Of a DNA stretch of 39,830 nucleotides, positions 28,807 to 39,333 are shown piece after piece. Position numbers and translations under genes: made by a program. The stretch spans positions 1 to 39,830 of the forward strand of contig NZ_RWKW01000115.1 in the NCBI RefSeq assembly GCF_003970795.1, written 5' to 3'. This stretch comes from Aquibium carbonis. GTDB taxonomy: Bacteria; Pseudomonadota; Alphaproteobacteria; Rhizobiales; Rhizobiaceae. The notes beneath the pieces are model-generated. The model ran no database searches. It worked only from the letters and a program-made list of their open reading frames with translations, and had not been told where the DNA came from. How positions within the stretch are numbered: position 1 is the first letter of the stretch; every line of letters starts with the position of its first letter.

Positions 28807-30861
28807 TCAGGCCGCCTTGCTGGCCCTGGCGTTCAGCACGTCCTCGGCCTGCCTGCCGGTCAGTTCGGCCATGTGATCGAACGTCGCGCGGAAGCTCGCC
28901 ACGCCGGCGGTCGCGGAGCGAAGCTCGACGATGAGATCGCCGATCTCGGCTTGCGGAACCATGGCCTCCACCACGTCCCAGCCGTCCCAGCCGGGACGGG
29001 CGTCGTAGCCCAGGATCTGGCCGCGCCGCTGCGGCAGGATGGCTGTGACGCGAGCGGTGGCATCGGACGGCGTGAAGACCTCGATCTTCATGATCGGTTC
29101 CAGAATCACCGGCGAACAGGCGGAAATGGCCTCGCGCATGGCCAGCCGGGCGGCCATCTGGAAGGCCATGTCCGATGAATCCACCGCGTGATAGGAGCCA
29201 TCCGAGAGGTTGACCGCGAGGTCGACGAGCGGAAAGCCGAGCGAGCCCGCCTTCAGGAAGTCGCGGACGCCCGCTTCGACCGACGGAATGTACTGCTTGG
29301 GGACCACGCCGCCGGTGATGGTGTCGGTGAACTCGAAGCCCGCGCCGCGGGGCAGGGGCCTGATCTCCAGCACGACGTCGCCGAACTGGCCGTGACCGCC
29401 CGACTGCTTCTTGTGCCGGCCGCGCTGGACCGCCGGCTTGCGGATGGTTTCCGAATAGGGCACGCCGGGACGCCCGGTCTCGACGCCGATCTGGTACTTG
29501 CTGTCCAGCCGCTCGACCGTCACGCGCATGTGCATTTCGCCGTGCCCGGATATGACGGTCTCGCCGGTCTCCTTGTGTTCGATCGTCAGAGACGGGTCCT
29601 CCTCCGCGATCCGGTGCAAGGCGACCGACATCTTGACCTCGTCCTTGCGCTCGCGCGGGCGCAAGGCCATCGAATAGACCGGCTCCGGCGCCGGGCGCGT
29701 CGGCAGGGCGGCGGCCGGCGGCGTCTTTCCCACGGCAAGCGTGTCGCCGGTGCGGATGTCGTCGAGCTTGCCCAGCGCGACGGTCATTCCCTCTTCGGCC
29801 GACGCGAGCTTGGCCTGCTCGCGCCCGAGCAGCCGGTAGAGGCCCGAAACGCGGCCCGTCCGCCCGGCCGCCGCGGTGACGTCGGAGCCGTCCGCGATCG
29901 CGCCTCCCAGGACACGCGCCACCGACAATTTGCCGCCATGCGGGGTGTGGAAGGTCTTCATGACCTGAAGGACCGGGGCGGCCGCGTTCCCGAGGCTCAG
30001 CCGCCGGCGGTTTTCCGAGACGTCCGGTGCGTCATGGCGGATCGCTTTCAGGAGGCGCAGAATCCCGTTGCCATGTTCGGCCGATCCGATCAGCACCGGA
30101 ACGACCGCGCCTGCGCGCAAGCCGGCGGCGAGATCGTCGAATATCTCGTCGCGCGGCGGCTCGATCTCCTCGAGCAACTGCTCCATCAGCAGATCGTCGT
30201 GGTCGGCCAGCCGCTCGAGCATGGAGAAGCGGGCCTCGATCTCGCGCGCGCGGTCGTCGTCGGGGATCGGCGCGACCTCGCTTTCGGCATGCTCGCGCCA
30301 GATGTAGGCGCGCTCCAAGGCGAGGTCGATCGATCCGATGACGATGCCGTTTCGGCGCAGCGGAATCTGGCGCAGCAGCAGCGGCACCGCGCTGGCCGGC
30401 TGCAGCATCTTCAAGGTGTCGCGTACCCCCTCGGTCGCCTTGTCGGCCTTGTTGAGGAAGAGCATGCGCGGCACGCCGATCTCGTCCAGCGTCCGCATGA
30501 CCAGCTGCAGCGCGGGAATCTTCTTCGGATCGGGCTCGACGACCACGATGGCCAGATCACAGGCCGCGAGCACCGGATCGGCCTCGTGGGCGAACTCGAT
30601 GGAGCCCGGGCAATCGACGAAGGTCAGGCTTTCGCCCATGTATTGCGTGGTGGCGAACGTCGCCTCGACGCTCATCTGGTGGGCGCGGGCCTCCGGCGAC
30701 GAATCACCGACCGTGCCGCCCGCCCTGACCGCAGCCTGGCGCTGGATGGCGCCCGTCCGGGCCAGGAGGGCCTCGAAAAGCGATGTCTTGCCGCTGGCGA
30801 AGGGACCGACAATGGCGATGCATTTCGGTCCCGAACATCTTCCTCCGGCGCGATTTCCCAT
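28807..30861 (-). CDS. Elongation factor G-like GTPase (EF-G paralogue)
   Basis: A 684-residue translational-GTPase-family protein with all five EF-G domains: P-loop GPFASGKTS (19-27), DCPGS (G3), NKAD (G4), the domain IV segment KKQSGGHGQFGDVV and domain V with LPQRRGQILGYD. It is about 20 residues shorter than canonical EF-G, and its switch I region (around SSPEARAHQMSVEATFATTQY) and G3 motif (DCPGS, not DTPGH) differ from FusA, so it is the EF-G-like paralogue whose cellular role is unclear. The missing His after DCPG may slow GTP hydrolysis. The start is ATG at 30861 with GAGGAGGAGG upstream. A strongly folded leader precedes it. Confidence 0.9.
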   Translation of the reverse strand: MGNRAGGRCSGPKCIAIVGPFASGKTSLFEALLARTGAIQRQAAVRAGGTVGDSSPEARAHQMSVEATFATTQYMGESLTFVDCPGSIEFAHEADPVLAACDLAIVVVEPDPKKIPALQLVMRTLDEIGVPRMLFLNKADKATEGVRDTLKMLQPASAVPLLLRQIPLRRNGIVIGSIDLALERAYIWREHAESEVAPIPDDDRAREIEARFSMLERLADHDDLLMEQLLEEIEPPRDEIFDDLAAGLRAGAVVPVLIGSAEHGNGILRLLKAIRHDAPDVSENRRRLSLGNAAAPVLQVMKTFHTPHGGKLSVARVLGGAIADGSDVTAAAGRTGRVSGLYRLLGREQAKLASAEEGMTVALGKLDDIRTGDTLAVGKTPPAAALPTRPAPEPVYSMALRPRERKDEVKMSVALHRIAEEDPSLTIEHKETGETVISGHGEMHMRVTVERLDSKYQIGVETGRPGVPYSETIRKPAVQRGRHKKQSGGHGQFGDVVLEIRPLPRGAGFEFTDTITGGVVPKQYIPSVEAGVRDFLKAGSLGFPLVDLAVNLSDGSYHAVDSSDMAFQMAARLAMREAISACSPVILEPIMKIEVFTPSDATARVTAILPQRRGQILGYDARPGWDGWDVVEAMVPQAEIGDLIVELRSATAGVASFRATFDHMAELTGRQAEDVLNARASKAA

Positions 30862-31205
30862 GGTGAACGGCCTCCTCCTCACACTTTTTTGTGAGCGGCG
30901 GCCGGCCTCCCGGCCGTCGCGTGCCGGGCCGTTTCGCCCGGCTGAGGCCATCGTCCCACGGCTTCCACGCACTGGCAAGGTGATTCGGGGCCCTCGGCGG
31001 CGGCGACGGCGGCATCGCTGCCCGGCCTTTCCCGCCGCAGGGGAGGCGGTCCGCTTTATGAAAACTTAACCCTGACGCCGCAATTCATTATAGTGCCGAC
31101 GAGGCGACCTCGGTCGGCGACGCGCGGCCCGGGGCAACCCGCCGCAGGGCGCGGCCGGCGCCAGGACCAGGGATGCCGCGACGCGGCGGGAGCAGTGGAC
31201 ATCCG
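30862..31205. promoter_or_regulatory. Divergent intergenic region with structured EF-G-like leader and L,D-transpeptidase promoter
   Basis: This 344-base gap has no gene that I can support. On the EF-G-like side, CTCACA/TGTGAG with a T-rich loop (30878-30895) partly overlaps the Shine-Dalgarno, and next to it an 11-bp GC-rich hairpin (30895-30920, one G-U pair) forms. On the transpeptidase side a sigma-70-like promoter lies at 31065-31093, giving a leader of about 105 bases. Confidence 0.5.
31065..31093 (+). promoter_or_regulatory. Candidate promoter of the L,D-transpeptidase gene
   Basis: CTTAAC (31065-31070) and TTATAG (31088-31093) are 17 bases apart, in good agreement with the alphaproteobacterial housekeeping consensus (CTTGAC / TATA-type -10). 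The area is the only AT-rich patch in the intergenic region. Confidence 0.5.
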
Positions 31206-33080
31206 ATGACCTTCAAGACGCGAAAGACGATCGTTCCGGCCCTCATCCTTGGAACGCTGATGGGCGCCGCAGCGACGCCCGCCCATGCGGACAACCTGTT
31301 CAAGATGCTGTTTGGCGGCGGCATCCAGCAGCGGGAGGCGCGGGAGCGCCGCGATACGCTGGAGCGGCGTCCGCAAGCCGTCCCGGCCGCCGTTCCGGCG
31401 CCGGCGCCGGTGGTGAAGATCGCCGCGCCCAGCTATCGCGCCTACAAGGCCGATGCCCTCGTCAACGTGTCGTTCCGCGGCCTTCTCGATGCGCCGCGCA
31501 CCATTTCCGCCGAGCCGTCGCCGAACGGAACCGCCTTCGTCGACGCCCTGGCCGGGCTGGAGGATTTCGAACTGGCGGCCGAGAAGCAGATCGCCGCCGC
31601 CATCGAAGGCTATTACGCGGCGCACGAGACCTTCATCTGGGTCACCGGCACGAGCGTCAGCGCCCGCGCGGTCGAGGTTCTGCGCGTGCTTGGCGAGGCG
31701 GCGAGCTACGGTCTCGATCCCCTCGACTACGTCGTGACGCCGCCGTCGCCCGGCGACCATGCAGACGACCTCCAGGCGCGCCATCGCGCGCTGATCCGCT
31801 TCGAGATGGCCATGTCGGCCCGCACCCTGCGTTACGTGCGGGATGCGTTCGGCGGCCGGATCGATCCGAACCGCATGTCCGGCTATTATGATTTTCCCGA
31901 AAAGCCGCTCGACCTGCAGGCCGTGCTCGGGCGCCTGGCGAAAACGCAGGACGTGCGGACCTATCTGGAGTCCCGCCACCCGCAGAACGAACGCTACCAG
32001 GCCTTGCGGGCCGAGCTCGAAGTGCTGAGGGCGAGCCAGGAAAACGACATCGTCATCGATTCGAAGCTGCTGCTGAAGCCGGGCGGCGCCAGCGCGGAAC
32101 TGCCGAAGCTGCTGCAGCTGTTCGCTCGCGAGACCGACGACGCGTTTCGCGCCCAGCATGCAGAGACGTTGGCGGCTCATGCCGATTCCGAGACCTACGG
32201 CCCCGAACTGGTCGATCTCGTCAAGGCGGCGCAAGGTTTCAAGGGGCTTTCCGCCGATGGCGTGATCGGGCCGCGCACGGTGGCGGCGTTCGCGGGGGTG
32301 ACCAAGGCCGATCGTATCGCCAAGGTCGAGGTGGCGCTGGAACAGCTGCGCTGGCACCCGTCCGACCTCGGAAGCCCGCGCGTTTTCATCAACCAGCCGG
32401 CCTTCACCGCGACCTACAACGAAGGCGGCGAGGATCGGCTGTCCATGCGCGTGGTGGTCGGCAAGGTGTCGAACCAGACGAGCTTCTTCTTCGACGAGAT
32501 CGAGCGGGTCGAATACAATCCCTACTGGGGCGTGCCGCAGTCGATCCTCGTCAACGAGATGCTGCCGCGGCTTCGCCAGGATCCCGGCTACCTCGATCGC
32601 TCCGGCTACGAGGTGACCGACGCGAAGGGCAAGCGCATCTCCTCCTCGTCGATCAACTGGTCCCAGTATGGTGGCCGGGTTCCGTTCAACGTTCGCCAGA
32701 CGCCGAGCGAAGCCAATGCCCTGGGCGAGCTGAAGATCATGTTCCCCAACAAGCACGCGATCTACATGCACGACACGCCGTCGAAGAGCCTGTTCCAGCG
32801 CGACGTCCGCGCGTTCAGCCATGGCTGCGTGCGCCTGTCGGATCCCCGGGCCATGGCGGCGGCCTTGCTGGAAAAGCCGGTCGACCATGTGGCGGCCAAG
32901 ATCCGCGCGGGCCATTCGTCGGAAAAGGTGACCCGCAAGATCCCGGTCTACGTCGCCTATTTCACGGCCTGGCCCGACCAGGGCGGCAAGGTCGAGTATT
33001 TCGACGACGTCTACGACCGCGACTCCCGGCTGATCAAGGCGTTCGAGGTGACCTCGACAATGCGCGCGCCGACGAGCTGA
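31206..33080 (+). CDS. L,D-transpeptidase, YcbB/LdtD-like
   Basis: A periplasmic enzyme of 624 residues that forms 3-3 peptidoglycan cross-links. A signal peptide (VPALILGTLMGAAATPAHA, cleavage after AHA near residue 28) leads the protein. A scaffold domain follows, then a peptidoglycan-binding motif (AAQGFKGLSADGVIGPRTVA, about residues 345-365), and the YkuD catalytic domain with SHGCVRLSDP (Cys541, His539). The segment VEYNPYWGVPQSI is characteristic of the YcbB subgroup. Rhizobiales rely heavily on 3-3 links, and this gene is one of several expected copies. The ATG at 31206 begins MTFKTRK; the ribosome binding site is modest. Confidence 0.9.
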   Translation: MTFKTRKTIVPALILGTLMGAAATPAHADNLFKMLFGGGIQQREARERRDTLERRPQAVPAAVPAPAPVVKIAAPSYRAYKADALVNVSFRGLLDAPRTISAEPSPNGTAFVDALAGLEDFELAAEKQIAAAIEGYYAAHETFIWVTGTSVSARAVEVLRVLGEAASYGLDPLDYVVTPPSPGDHADDLQARHRALIRFEMAMSARTLRYVRDAFGGRIDPNRMSGYYDFPEKPLDLQAVLGRLAKTQDVRTYLESRHPQNERYQALRAELEVLRASQENDIVIDSKLLLKPGGASAELPKLLQLFARETDDAFRAQHAETLAAHADSETYGPELVDLVKAAQGFKGLSADGVIGPRTVAAFAGVTKADRIAKVEVALEQLRWHPSDLGSPRVFINQPAFTATYNEGGEDRLSMRVVVGKVSNQTSFFFDEIERVEYNPYWGVPQSILVNEMLPRLRQDPGYLDRSGYEVTDAKGKRISSSSINWSQYGGRVPFNVRQTPSEANALGELKIMFPNKHAIYMHDTPSKSLFQRDVRAFSHGCVRLSDPRAMAAALLEKPVDHVAAKIRAGHSSEKVTRKIPVYVAYFTAWPDQGGKVEYFDDVYDRDSRLIKAFEVTSTMRAPTS

Positions 33081-33096
33081 CGGCTTCGCCGTCAGC
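33076..33096. terminator. Hairpin carrying both convergent stop codons
   Basis: A perfect 9-bp stem GCTGACGGC/GCCGTCAGC with a TTC loop contains the stop of the transpeptidase gene (TGA, 33078-33080) and that of the opposing gene (TCA at 33092-33094). It lacks a U-tract in either direction, so it may protect 3' ends or collide convergent polymerases rather than terminate strongly. Confidence 0.45.
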
Positions 33097-33736
33097 CTGG
33101 CGCGGTCATGCGCCGCGCCAGTTCCGATCCGAAGGCCGCGAGGTCCAGCTTCTTGCGCAAGGTCGACTGACAGTCGATGAAGCGGAAGGCGACGTTGTTG
33201 ACCACCATCATCTTGTCGCCTTCGCGCACCGCGTCGTCGATGGGGGCGTGCTGAAGGATGGTGAGAGCCGTGGCGATGGAAATGGCGTCGGGCTTCAGGG
33301 GCGGCTTTTCCATGTAGACCGCCAGGCGGGCGTCGAACCCCGCCACGACGTCGTCCCAGCCTTTGCCGACCCGGTGCTCCGGCATCTCCTCGCTGGCGAG
33401 AACCTCCCTGTAGAGCGTGGCAAGTCCCGCCGCGCGCAGCCGTGGATCGGCGGGGAGGGACGGCCGCAGCTCCGATTCGAGAATCAGGATCAGGTCCTGT
33501 ACGGCGACGGCGAAGGCCTCCCATTTGCAGATCTGCAGCGCGAAGCCGAAATCGGGATCGCTGAACAGCCGGGGACCCGCGAGCAAGGTGCGGGCCCGCA
33601 GGTACGAATAGCTCGCACCCTGGGCCAGAAAGGCGGCTCCGGCGCGAATCGCTTCGACCGATGACGGCCAGTCCGACGTTCGACGCTTCGGCAGGATCGC
33701 TCCGATAAGGTCTAGCAACGCATTCACTCCCATCAT
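33092..33736 (-). CDS. Conserved-looking protein of unknown function
   Basis: A soluble, largely helical protein of 214 residues without signal peptide or clear membrane segment. It has a hydrophobic N-terminal helix (VNALLDLIGAILPKRR), charged central segments (DLILILESELRPSLPADPRL, YREVLASEEMPEHRVGKGWD) and a C-terminal IDCQSTLRKKLDL region. I do not recognise the family. Two adjacent ATGs (33736 and 33733) are possible starts. It is convergent with the transpeptidase gene. Confidence 0.7.
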   Translation of the reverse strand: MMGVNALLDLIGAILPKRRTSDWPSSVEAIRAGAAFLAQGASYSYLRARTLLAGPRLFSDPDFGFALQICKWEAFAVAVQDLILILESELRPSLPADPRLRAAGLATLYREVLASEEMPEHRVGKGWDDVVAGFDARLAVYMEKPPLKPDAISIATALTILQHAPIDDAVREGDKMMVVNNVAFRFIDCQSTLRKKLDLAAFGSELARRMTAPG

Positions 33737-33792
33737 CGGCAAGTACCGCCGACCCTCGACTTAGCCTTTAGGATAAAGGCCGCCATTGACAT

Positions 33793-33821
33793 TTGACTAA
33801 ACAGGATGGCTGCGCAACTAT
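33793..33821 (+). promoter_or_regulatory. Candidate promoter of the symporter operon
   Basis: TTGACT (33793-33798), a 17-base spacer and AACTAT (33816-33821) fit the sigma-70 consensus. A second TTGACA lies 7 bases earlier (33786-33791) but is too far from the -10. Transcription near 33828 would give a 150-base leader containing a 9-bp hairpin. Confidence 0.5.
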
Positions 33822-33914
33822 CCCTTCGGAGCATTTCCTCGAGTCACCTTTGCAGGCAAGGATGAGTGGGCCGGGCTATTTCAAGCCGGGTCCAGCGGAG
33901 GAGTGTGTTCCGAT

Positions 33915-33938
33915 CGATACCTGCACCATCAGGTATCG
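33915..33938 (+). promoter_or_regulatory. Leader hairpin upstream of the symporter small subunit
   Basis: A perfect 9-bp stem CGATACCTG/CAGGTATCG has a CACCAT loop, 40 bases before the GTG start. A U-rich run (TACTTTTTTGGG, 33955-33967) lies 18 bases after it, just before the ribosome binding site. The arrangement could be regulatory. No known riboswitch class is recognised. Confidence 0.4.
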
Positions 33939-33977
33939 GCATACCGTTTTCGCTGTACTTTTTTGGGAGGGAAGGAC

Positions 33978-34244
33978 GTGTCCGACAAGCTGCCGCGTGA
34001 AGTGGCGGAGGCGCACTGGGGAAAGACGCGCAATCTGATGATTGTGACGCTGACCATCTGGGCGATCTTCAGCTTCTTCATCCACATGTTCGTGACGGCA
34101 TTGAACAATGTCGTCATCCTGGGTTTCCCGCTCGGCTTCTACATGGCCGCGCAGGGCTCGCTCATCATCTTCGTCGTGCTGATCTTCTGGTTCTCGCACC
34201 GGCAGAACGCCATCGACGAGGAATTCGGCGTGGCCGAGGACTGA
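33978..34244 (+). CDS. Sodium/solute symporter small subunit (DUF4212)
   Basis: An 88-residue protein with two membrane helices (VTLTIWAIFSFFIHMFV and GSLIIFVVLIFWFS). It matches the DUF4212 family: a short subunit encoded ahead of an SSS-family sodium symporter, with the ending HRQNAIDEEFGV. The GTG at 33978 follows GGGAGGGAAGGA. It is 12 bases from the large subunit and surely co-translated. Its role is to pair with the large subunit in the cytoplasmic membrane. Confidence 0.9.
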   Translation: MSDKLPREVAEAHWGKTRNLMIVTLTIWAIFSFFIHMFVTALNNVVILGFPLGFYMAAQGSLIIFVVLIFWFSHRQNAIDEEFGVAED

Positions 34245-34256
34245 GGGAGGATCACC

Positions 34257-36107
34257 ATGGCACTTACAATGAAGGGTGATTTCACCGACAACCTCGGCAA
34301 GATCTACGGGATCTATGTCGGCGGCTTTGCCGCTTTCGTCGTGCTGATGGCCGTCTTGGCACAGCTCGGCGTTCCGGACCGTTTCATTCTCTGGTCCTAC
34401 ATGGCGGCGACGATCGCCATCTATGCCTTCATCGGCATCATGTCGCGCACGGCCCAGGTGTCGGAATACTACGTCGCGGGACGCTCTGTTCCGGCCGTGT
34501 ACAACGGCATGGCGACCGGCGCGGACTGGATGTCGGGCGCGAGCTTCGTCGGCATGGCCGGCACGCTCTTCGTGCTCGGCTATGACGGCCTCGCCTTCGT
34601 GCTGGGCTGGACCGGCGGCTACGTGCTCGTGGCGGTGCTCCTGGCGCCCTACCTGCGCAAGTTCGGCGCCTACACCGTCCCGGACTTCCTGGGAACCCGC
34701 TACGGCGGCAACCCGGCGCGCCTGGTCGGCATCATCGTCCTGTTCGCCTGCTCCTTCACCTACATCACGGCGCAGGTCTACGCTTCGGGCATCATCGCCT
34801 CGCAGTTCCTTGGCATCGACTTCGAATGGGCGGTGTTTGCGGGTCTCGCGGGCATTCTCGTCTGCTCGATGCTCGGCGGCATGAAGGCCGTGACCTGGAC
34901 GCAGGTGGCGCAGTACATCGTGCTGATCGTCGCCTACCTGCTGCCGGCCATCTGGATGTCGACGGTGCAGTTCGGCATTCCGATCCCGCAGCTGACCTAT
35001 GGCGGCGCGCTGTCGCAGATCGCCGAATACGAGGCGATCCTGGGCGTGGTGAAGAGCCATGTCGTGCCGTTCCAGACCTACAGCCCGATGGACTACTTCT
35101 TCCTCATCTTCTGCCTGATGGTCGGCACCGCGTCGCTGCCGCACATCCTGATGCGCTTCTTCACGACCCCCACGGTCCGTGAGGCACGCAAGTCCGTCGG
35201 CTGGTCGCTGTTCTTCATCTTCCTGCTGTACTTCACGGCTCCGGCCTACGCAGCCTTCTCGAAGATGAACCTCATGAGCCTGTTCGCGGGCGCCGAGGGC
35301 AACCTGCTCGCCTACAGCGCCATCCCGCAGTGGATGATCAACTGGGGCTCCATCGCCGGACACCAGCTGGTGACGATCTGCGGCGTCAAGGCCGAGACGG
35401 TGGCCGCCATCCAGGCCGCCTGCGAAGCCAAGGGCTTTGCGGCCGGCTTCCCCTATGCCGAACTGCGGCTCAACAACGACATGATCGTGCTTTCGACCCC
35501 GTCGATCGCCGGCATGCCGATCTGGGTCGTGGGTCTGGTCGGCGCCGGCGGCTTCGCGGCCGCCCTGTCGACGGCCGACGGCCTGCTGCTGGCCATCGCC
35601 AACGCGCTCTCGCACGACGTCTACTACAAGATGATCGATCCCAAGGCCGACTCCAAGCGTCGCCTGATGGTGTCGAAGATCCTGCTGGTGGTCGTCGCCC
35701 TCGCGGCAGCGTTCCTGGCGCGCACCAAGCCATCGGACATCCTGTCCATGGTGTCCTGGGCGTTCTCCATCGCCGCGGCCGGCCTGTTTGCGCCGCTGGT
35801 GCTGGGGGTGTGGTGGAAGCGGACGACCAACATCGGCGGCATCGCCGGCATGGCCGCCGGCTTCCTGGTGACGATGTACTACCTGATCGGCAACGTCTAC
35901 GGCTTCGACCTGGTCAAGGGCACCGGCGACGAGATCTCGTGGTTCGGCGTCCAGTCGATCTCGTCGGGCATCTTCGGCGTGCCGGTGGCCTTCATCGTCA
36001 CCTACGTGGTCTCGATGATAACGCCAGCGCCCAGCGAGGAGATGCAGGACTTCGTCGACCGTCTGCGATTGCCGAAAGGCGGCAACATGATGGTTCAAAC
36101 GCACTGA
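34257..36107 (+). CDS. Sodium/solute (acetate-type) symporter large subunit
   Basis: A sodium:solute symporter (SSS) family protein of 616 residues with about 13 membrane helices. The family core appears as YYVAGRSVPAVYNGMATGAD, TYITAQVYASGI and the GGFAAALSTADGLLLAIANALSHD motif near residue 430. The fold and the small-subunit partner match the VC_2705-type branch near ActP, so acetate or another short carboxylate is a likely substrate; this is not proven. The ATG at 34257 has GGGAGG 7 bases upstream. It is followed by a strong terminator. Confidence 0.9.
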   Translation: MALTMKGDFTDNLGKIYGIYVGGFAAFVVLMAVLAQLGVPDRFILWSYMAATIAIYAFIGIMSRTAQVSEYYVAGRSVPAVYNGMATGADWMSGASFVGMAGTLFVLGYDGLAFVLGWTGGYVLVAVLLAPYLRKFGAYTVPDFLGTRYGGNPARLVGIIVLFACSFTYITAQVYASGIIASQFLGIDFEWAVFAGLAGILVCSMLGGMKAVTWTQVAQYIVLIVAYLLPAIWMSTVQFGIPIPQLTYGGALSQIAEYEAILGVVKSHVVPFQTYSPMDYFFLIFCLMVGTASLPHILMRFFTTPTVREARKSVGWSLFFIFLLYFTAPAYAAFSKMNLMSLFAGAEGNLLAYSAIPQWMINWGSIAGHQLVTICGVKAETVAAIQAACEAKGFAAGFPYAELRLNNDMIVLSTPSIAGMPIWVVGLVGAGGFAAALSTADGLLLAIANALSHDVYYKMIDPKADSKRRLMVSKILLVVVALAAAFLARTKPSDILSMVSWAFSIAAAGLFAPLVLGVWWKRTTNIGGIAGMAAGFLVTMYYLIGNVYGFDLVKGTGDEISWFGVQSISSGIFGVPVAFIVTYVVSMITPAPSEEMQDFVDRLRLPKGGNMMVQTH

Positions 36108-36126
36108 CGAACCCGCTACAAGACTG

Positions 36127-36160
36127 AACGCAGGGCCCCCGGGCCCTGCGTTTCGTTTCT
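36127..36160 (+). terminator. Terminator of the symporter operon
   Basis: A 10-11 bp stem (ACGCAGGGCC with GGCCCTGCGT) with a four-base loop is followed by TTCGTTTCT. It starts about 20 bases after the symporter stop. Confidence 0.85.
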
Positions 36161-36179
36161 GGCTCCACGGAAATCGATC

Positions 36180-36584
36180 ATGAATCAGGCTTCGGCCCTC
36201 ACCGGCCTTCTCATTCTGGTGGCGACCTATCTCATCGCCGTCGTCACCTTCATCCTGGGGGGCGCGCCGCAAGCGGTGGCCGTCTATCTCGGCGGCACCT
36301 ATGCGCTGACCGCGCTGGCCGCCTTCCTGTTCTCGCGCGGGCTGCTGGAGTTCTTCGTCGGCATGGACCGGGACATCGTGTTCTTCGTGGTGCTGAAGCG
36401 CGTGACCGACCCGCTGCTGGCGCTGACCGAGCCGCTGACGCCCGGCTTCCTGCTGCCCTTCGCGGTGGCGCTCTACTCCGCCTTCCTGTTCTTCTTCCTG
36501 AAGCTCGTCCTGTTCGGCGACGCTTTCCTCGGCGTGCCGCCGCTGTTCATCCCGATCTACCTGTCGATCGTCACGCTGTTTTGA
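36180..36584 (+). CDS. Small integral membrane protein
   Basis: A 134-residue protein with about four hydrophobic segments (GLLILVATYLIAVVTFILGG, ALTALAAFLFSRGLLEF, PFAVALYSAFLFFFLKL, IPIYLSIVTLF). No enzymatic motif is visible and I do not recognise the family. The ATG at 36180 has a weak ribosome binding site. It starts after the symporter terminator, so it is either independent or part of a unit with the next gene and pccA. Confidence 0.6.
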   Translation: MNQASALTGLLILVATYLIAVVTFILGGAPQAVAVYLGGTYALTALAAFLFSRGLLEFFVGMDRDIVFFVVLKRVTDPLLALTEPLTPGFLLPFAVALYSAFLFFFLKLVLFGDAFLGVPPLFIPIYLSIVTLF

Positions 36585-36652
36585 ACGGCCGAGATGCATG
36601 AGGCAGGCCGTTGATGCTATGGTGACGCCGTTGGGGCAGGCGGAGATGGCTC

Positions 36653-37024
36653 GTGGACCAGATCAGGCGTCTCGCAGGGTTTTCCGTCCTGAGGGCATCC
36701 GGTTTCTCGGGCATCGCCATCCTGATGGTGATGATGGGCACCGCCCACGACGCCGCGCTCTGCCTGCGCTTCGGAGCCGGCGGCTTCTTCGCCCTGTCGC
36801 TCGCGATGGCGACCTATGCCCGGTTCTACCACCGCCGCGGACGCGTGGAGGAGACCGAGGTCTGGATCATGCTTCCCGAGGCGGATCGGCCGACGAAGCC
36901 CGTCGCCCGAACCCTGATCGTCGCCGCCATGCGTGAACAGCTCGCCCAGAAGGCGCTGTGGTGGCTGTTTGCGGCGCTCGGCCTGTGGACCGCTTCGGCG
37001 GTGGTGGCCATGACGCGCGGCTGA
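36653..37024 (+). CDS. Small membrane protein upstream of pccA
   Basis: A 123-residue protein with three hydrophobic segments (SGIAILMVMMGTAHDAALCL, GGFFALSLAMATYARFY, LWWLFAALGLWTASAVVAM) and a charged middle stretch ending EADRPTKPVAR. A GTG at 36653 with GGAG 7 bases upstream is the start. In rhizobia small unknown genes often sit before pccA. I assign no function. Confidence 0.65.
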   Translation: MDQIRRLAGFSVLRASGFSGIAILMVMMGTAHDAALCLRFGAGGFFALSLAMATYARFYHRRGRVEETEVWIMLPEADRPTKPVARTLIVAAMREQLAQKALWWLFAALGLWTASAVVAMTRG

Positions 37025-37159
37025 GGCGTTCGCAGCGAGACGCCGCGCATCGATGGCGGCCGGGGCGTCGGCGGTCGACGCCCGAAGGCTGATGCCACCT
37101 TGAGCCGCCCGGCGGTTGACCATAAGAAGAGAGACGTTCGTCTCGGGGGAAAACGCTCC

Positions 37160-39172
<2,013 letters not shown>

Positions 39173-39254
39173 CCGGCTCCGGCGCCGCCCATCCCGCCGG
39201 TCACTCCGGCGGAAAGCGCGGCGTTTCCCTGTCGGGTGGCCCGTCTCGACCATG

Positions 39255-39287
39255 AAAAAACCCCGGGCGATCCACCCGGGGTTTTTT
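39255..39287. terminator. Bidirectional terminator after pccA
   Basis: A 13-bp stem of AAAAAACCCCGGG with CCCGGGGTTTTTT has a seven-base loop (39268-39274). The A and T runs on either side let it end pccA transcripts and those of the opposing gene at the right edge. Confidence 0.9.
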
Positions 39288-39333
39288 GATGTCGTCCGGC
39301 GGGCGGGGCTGGCGCCCGCGCCCTCGCGCCGGA

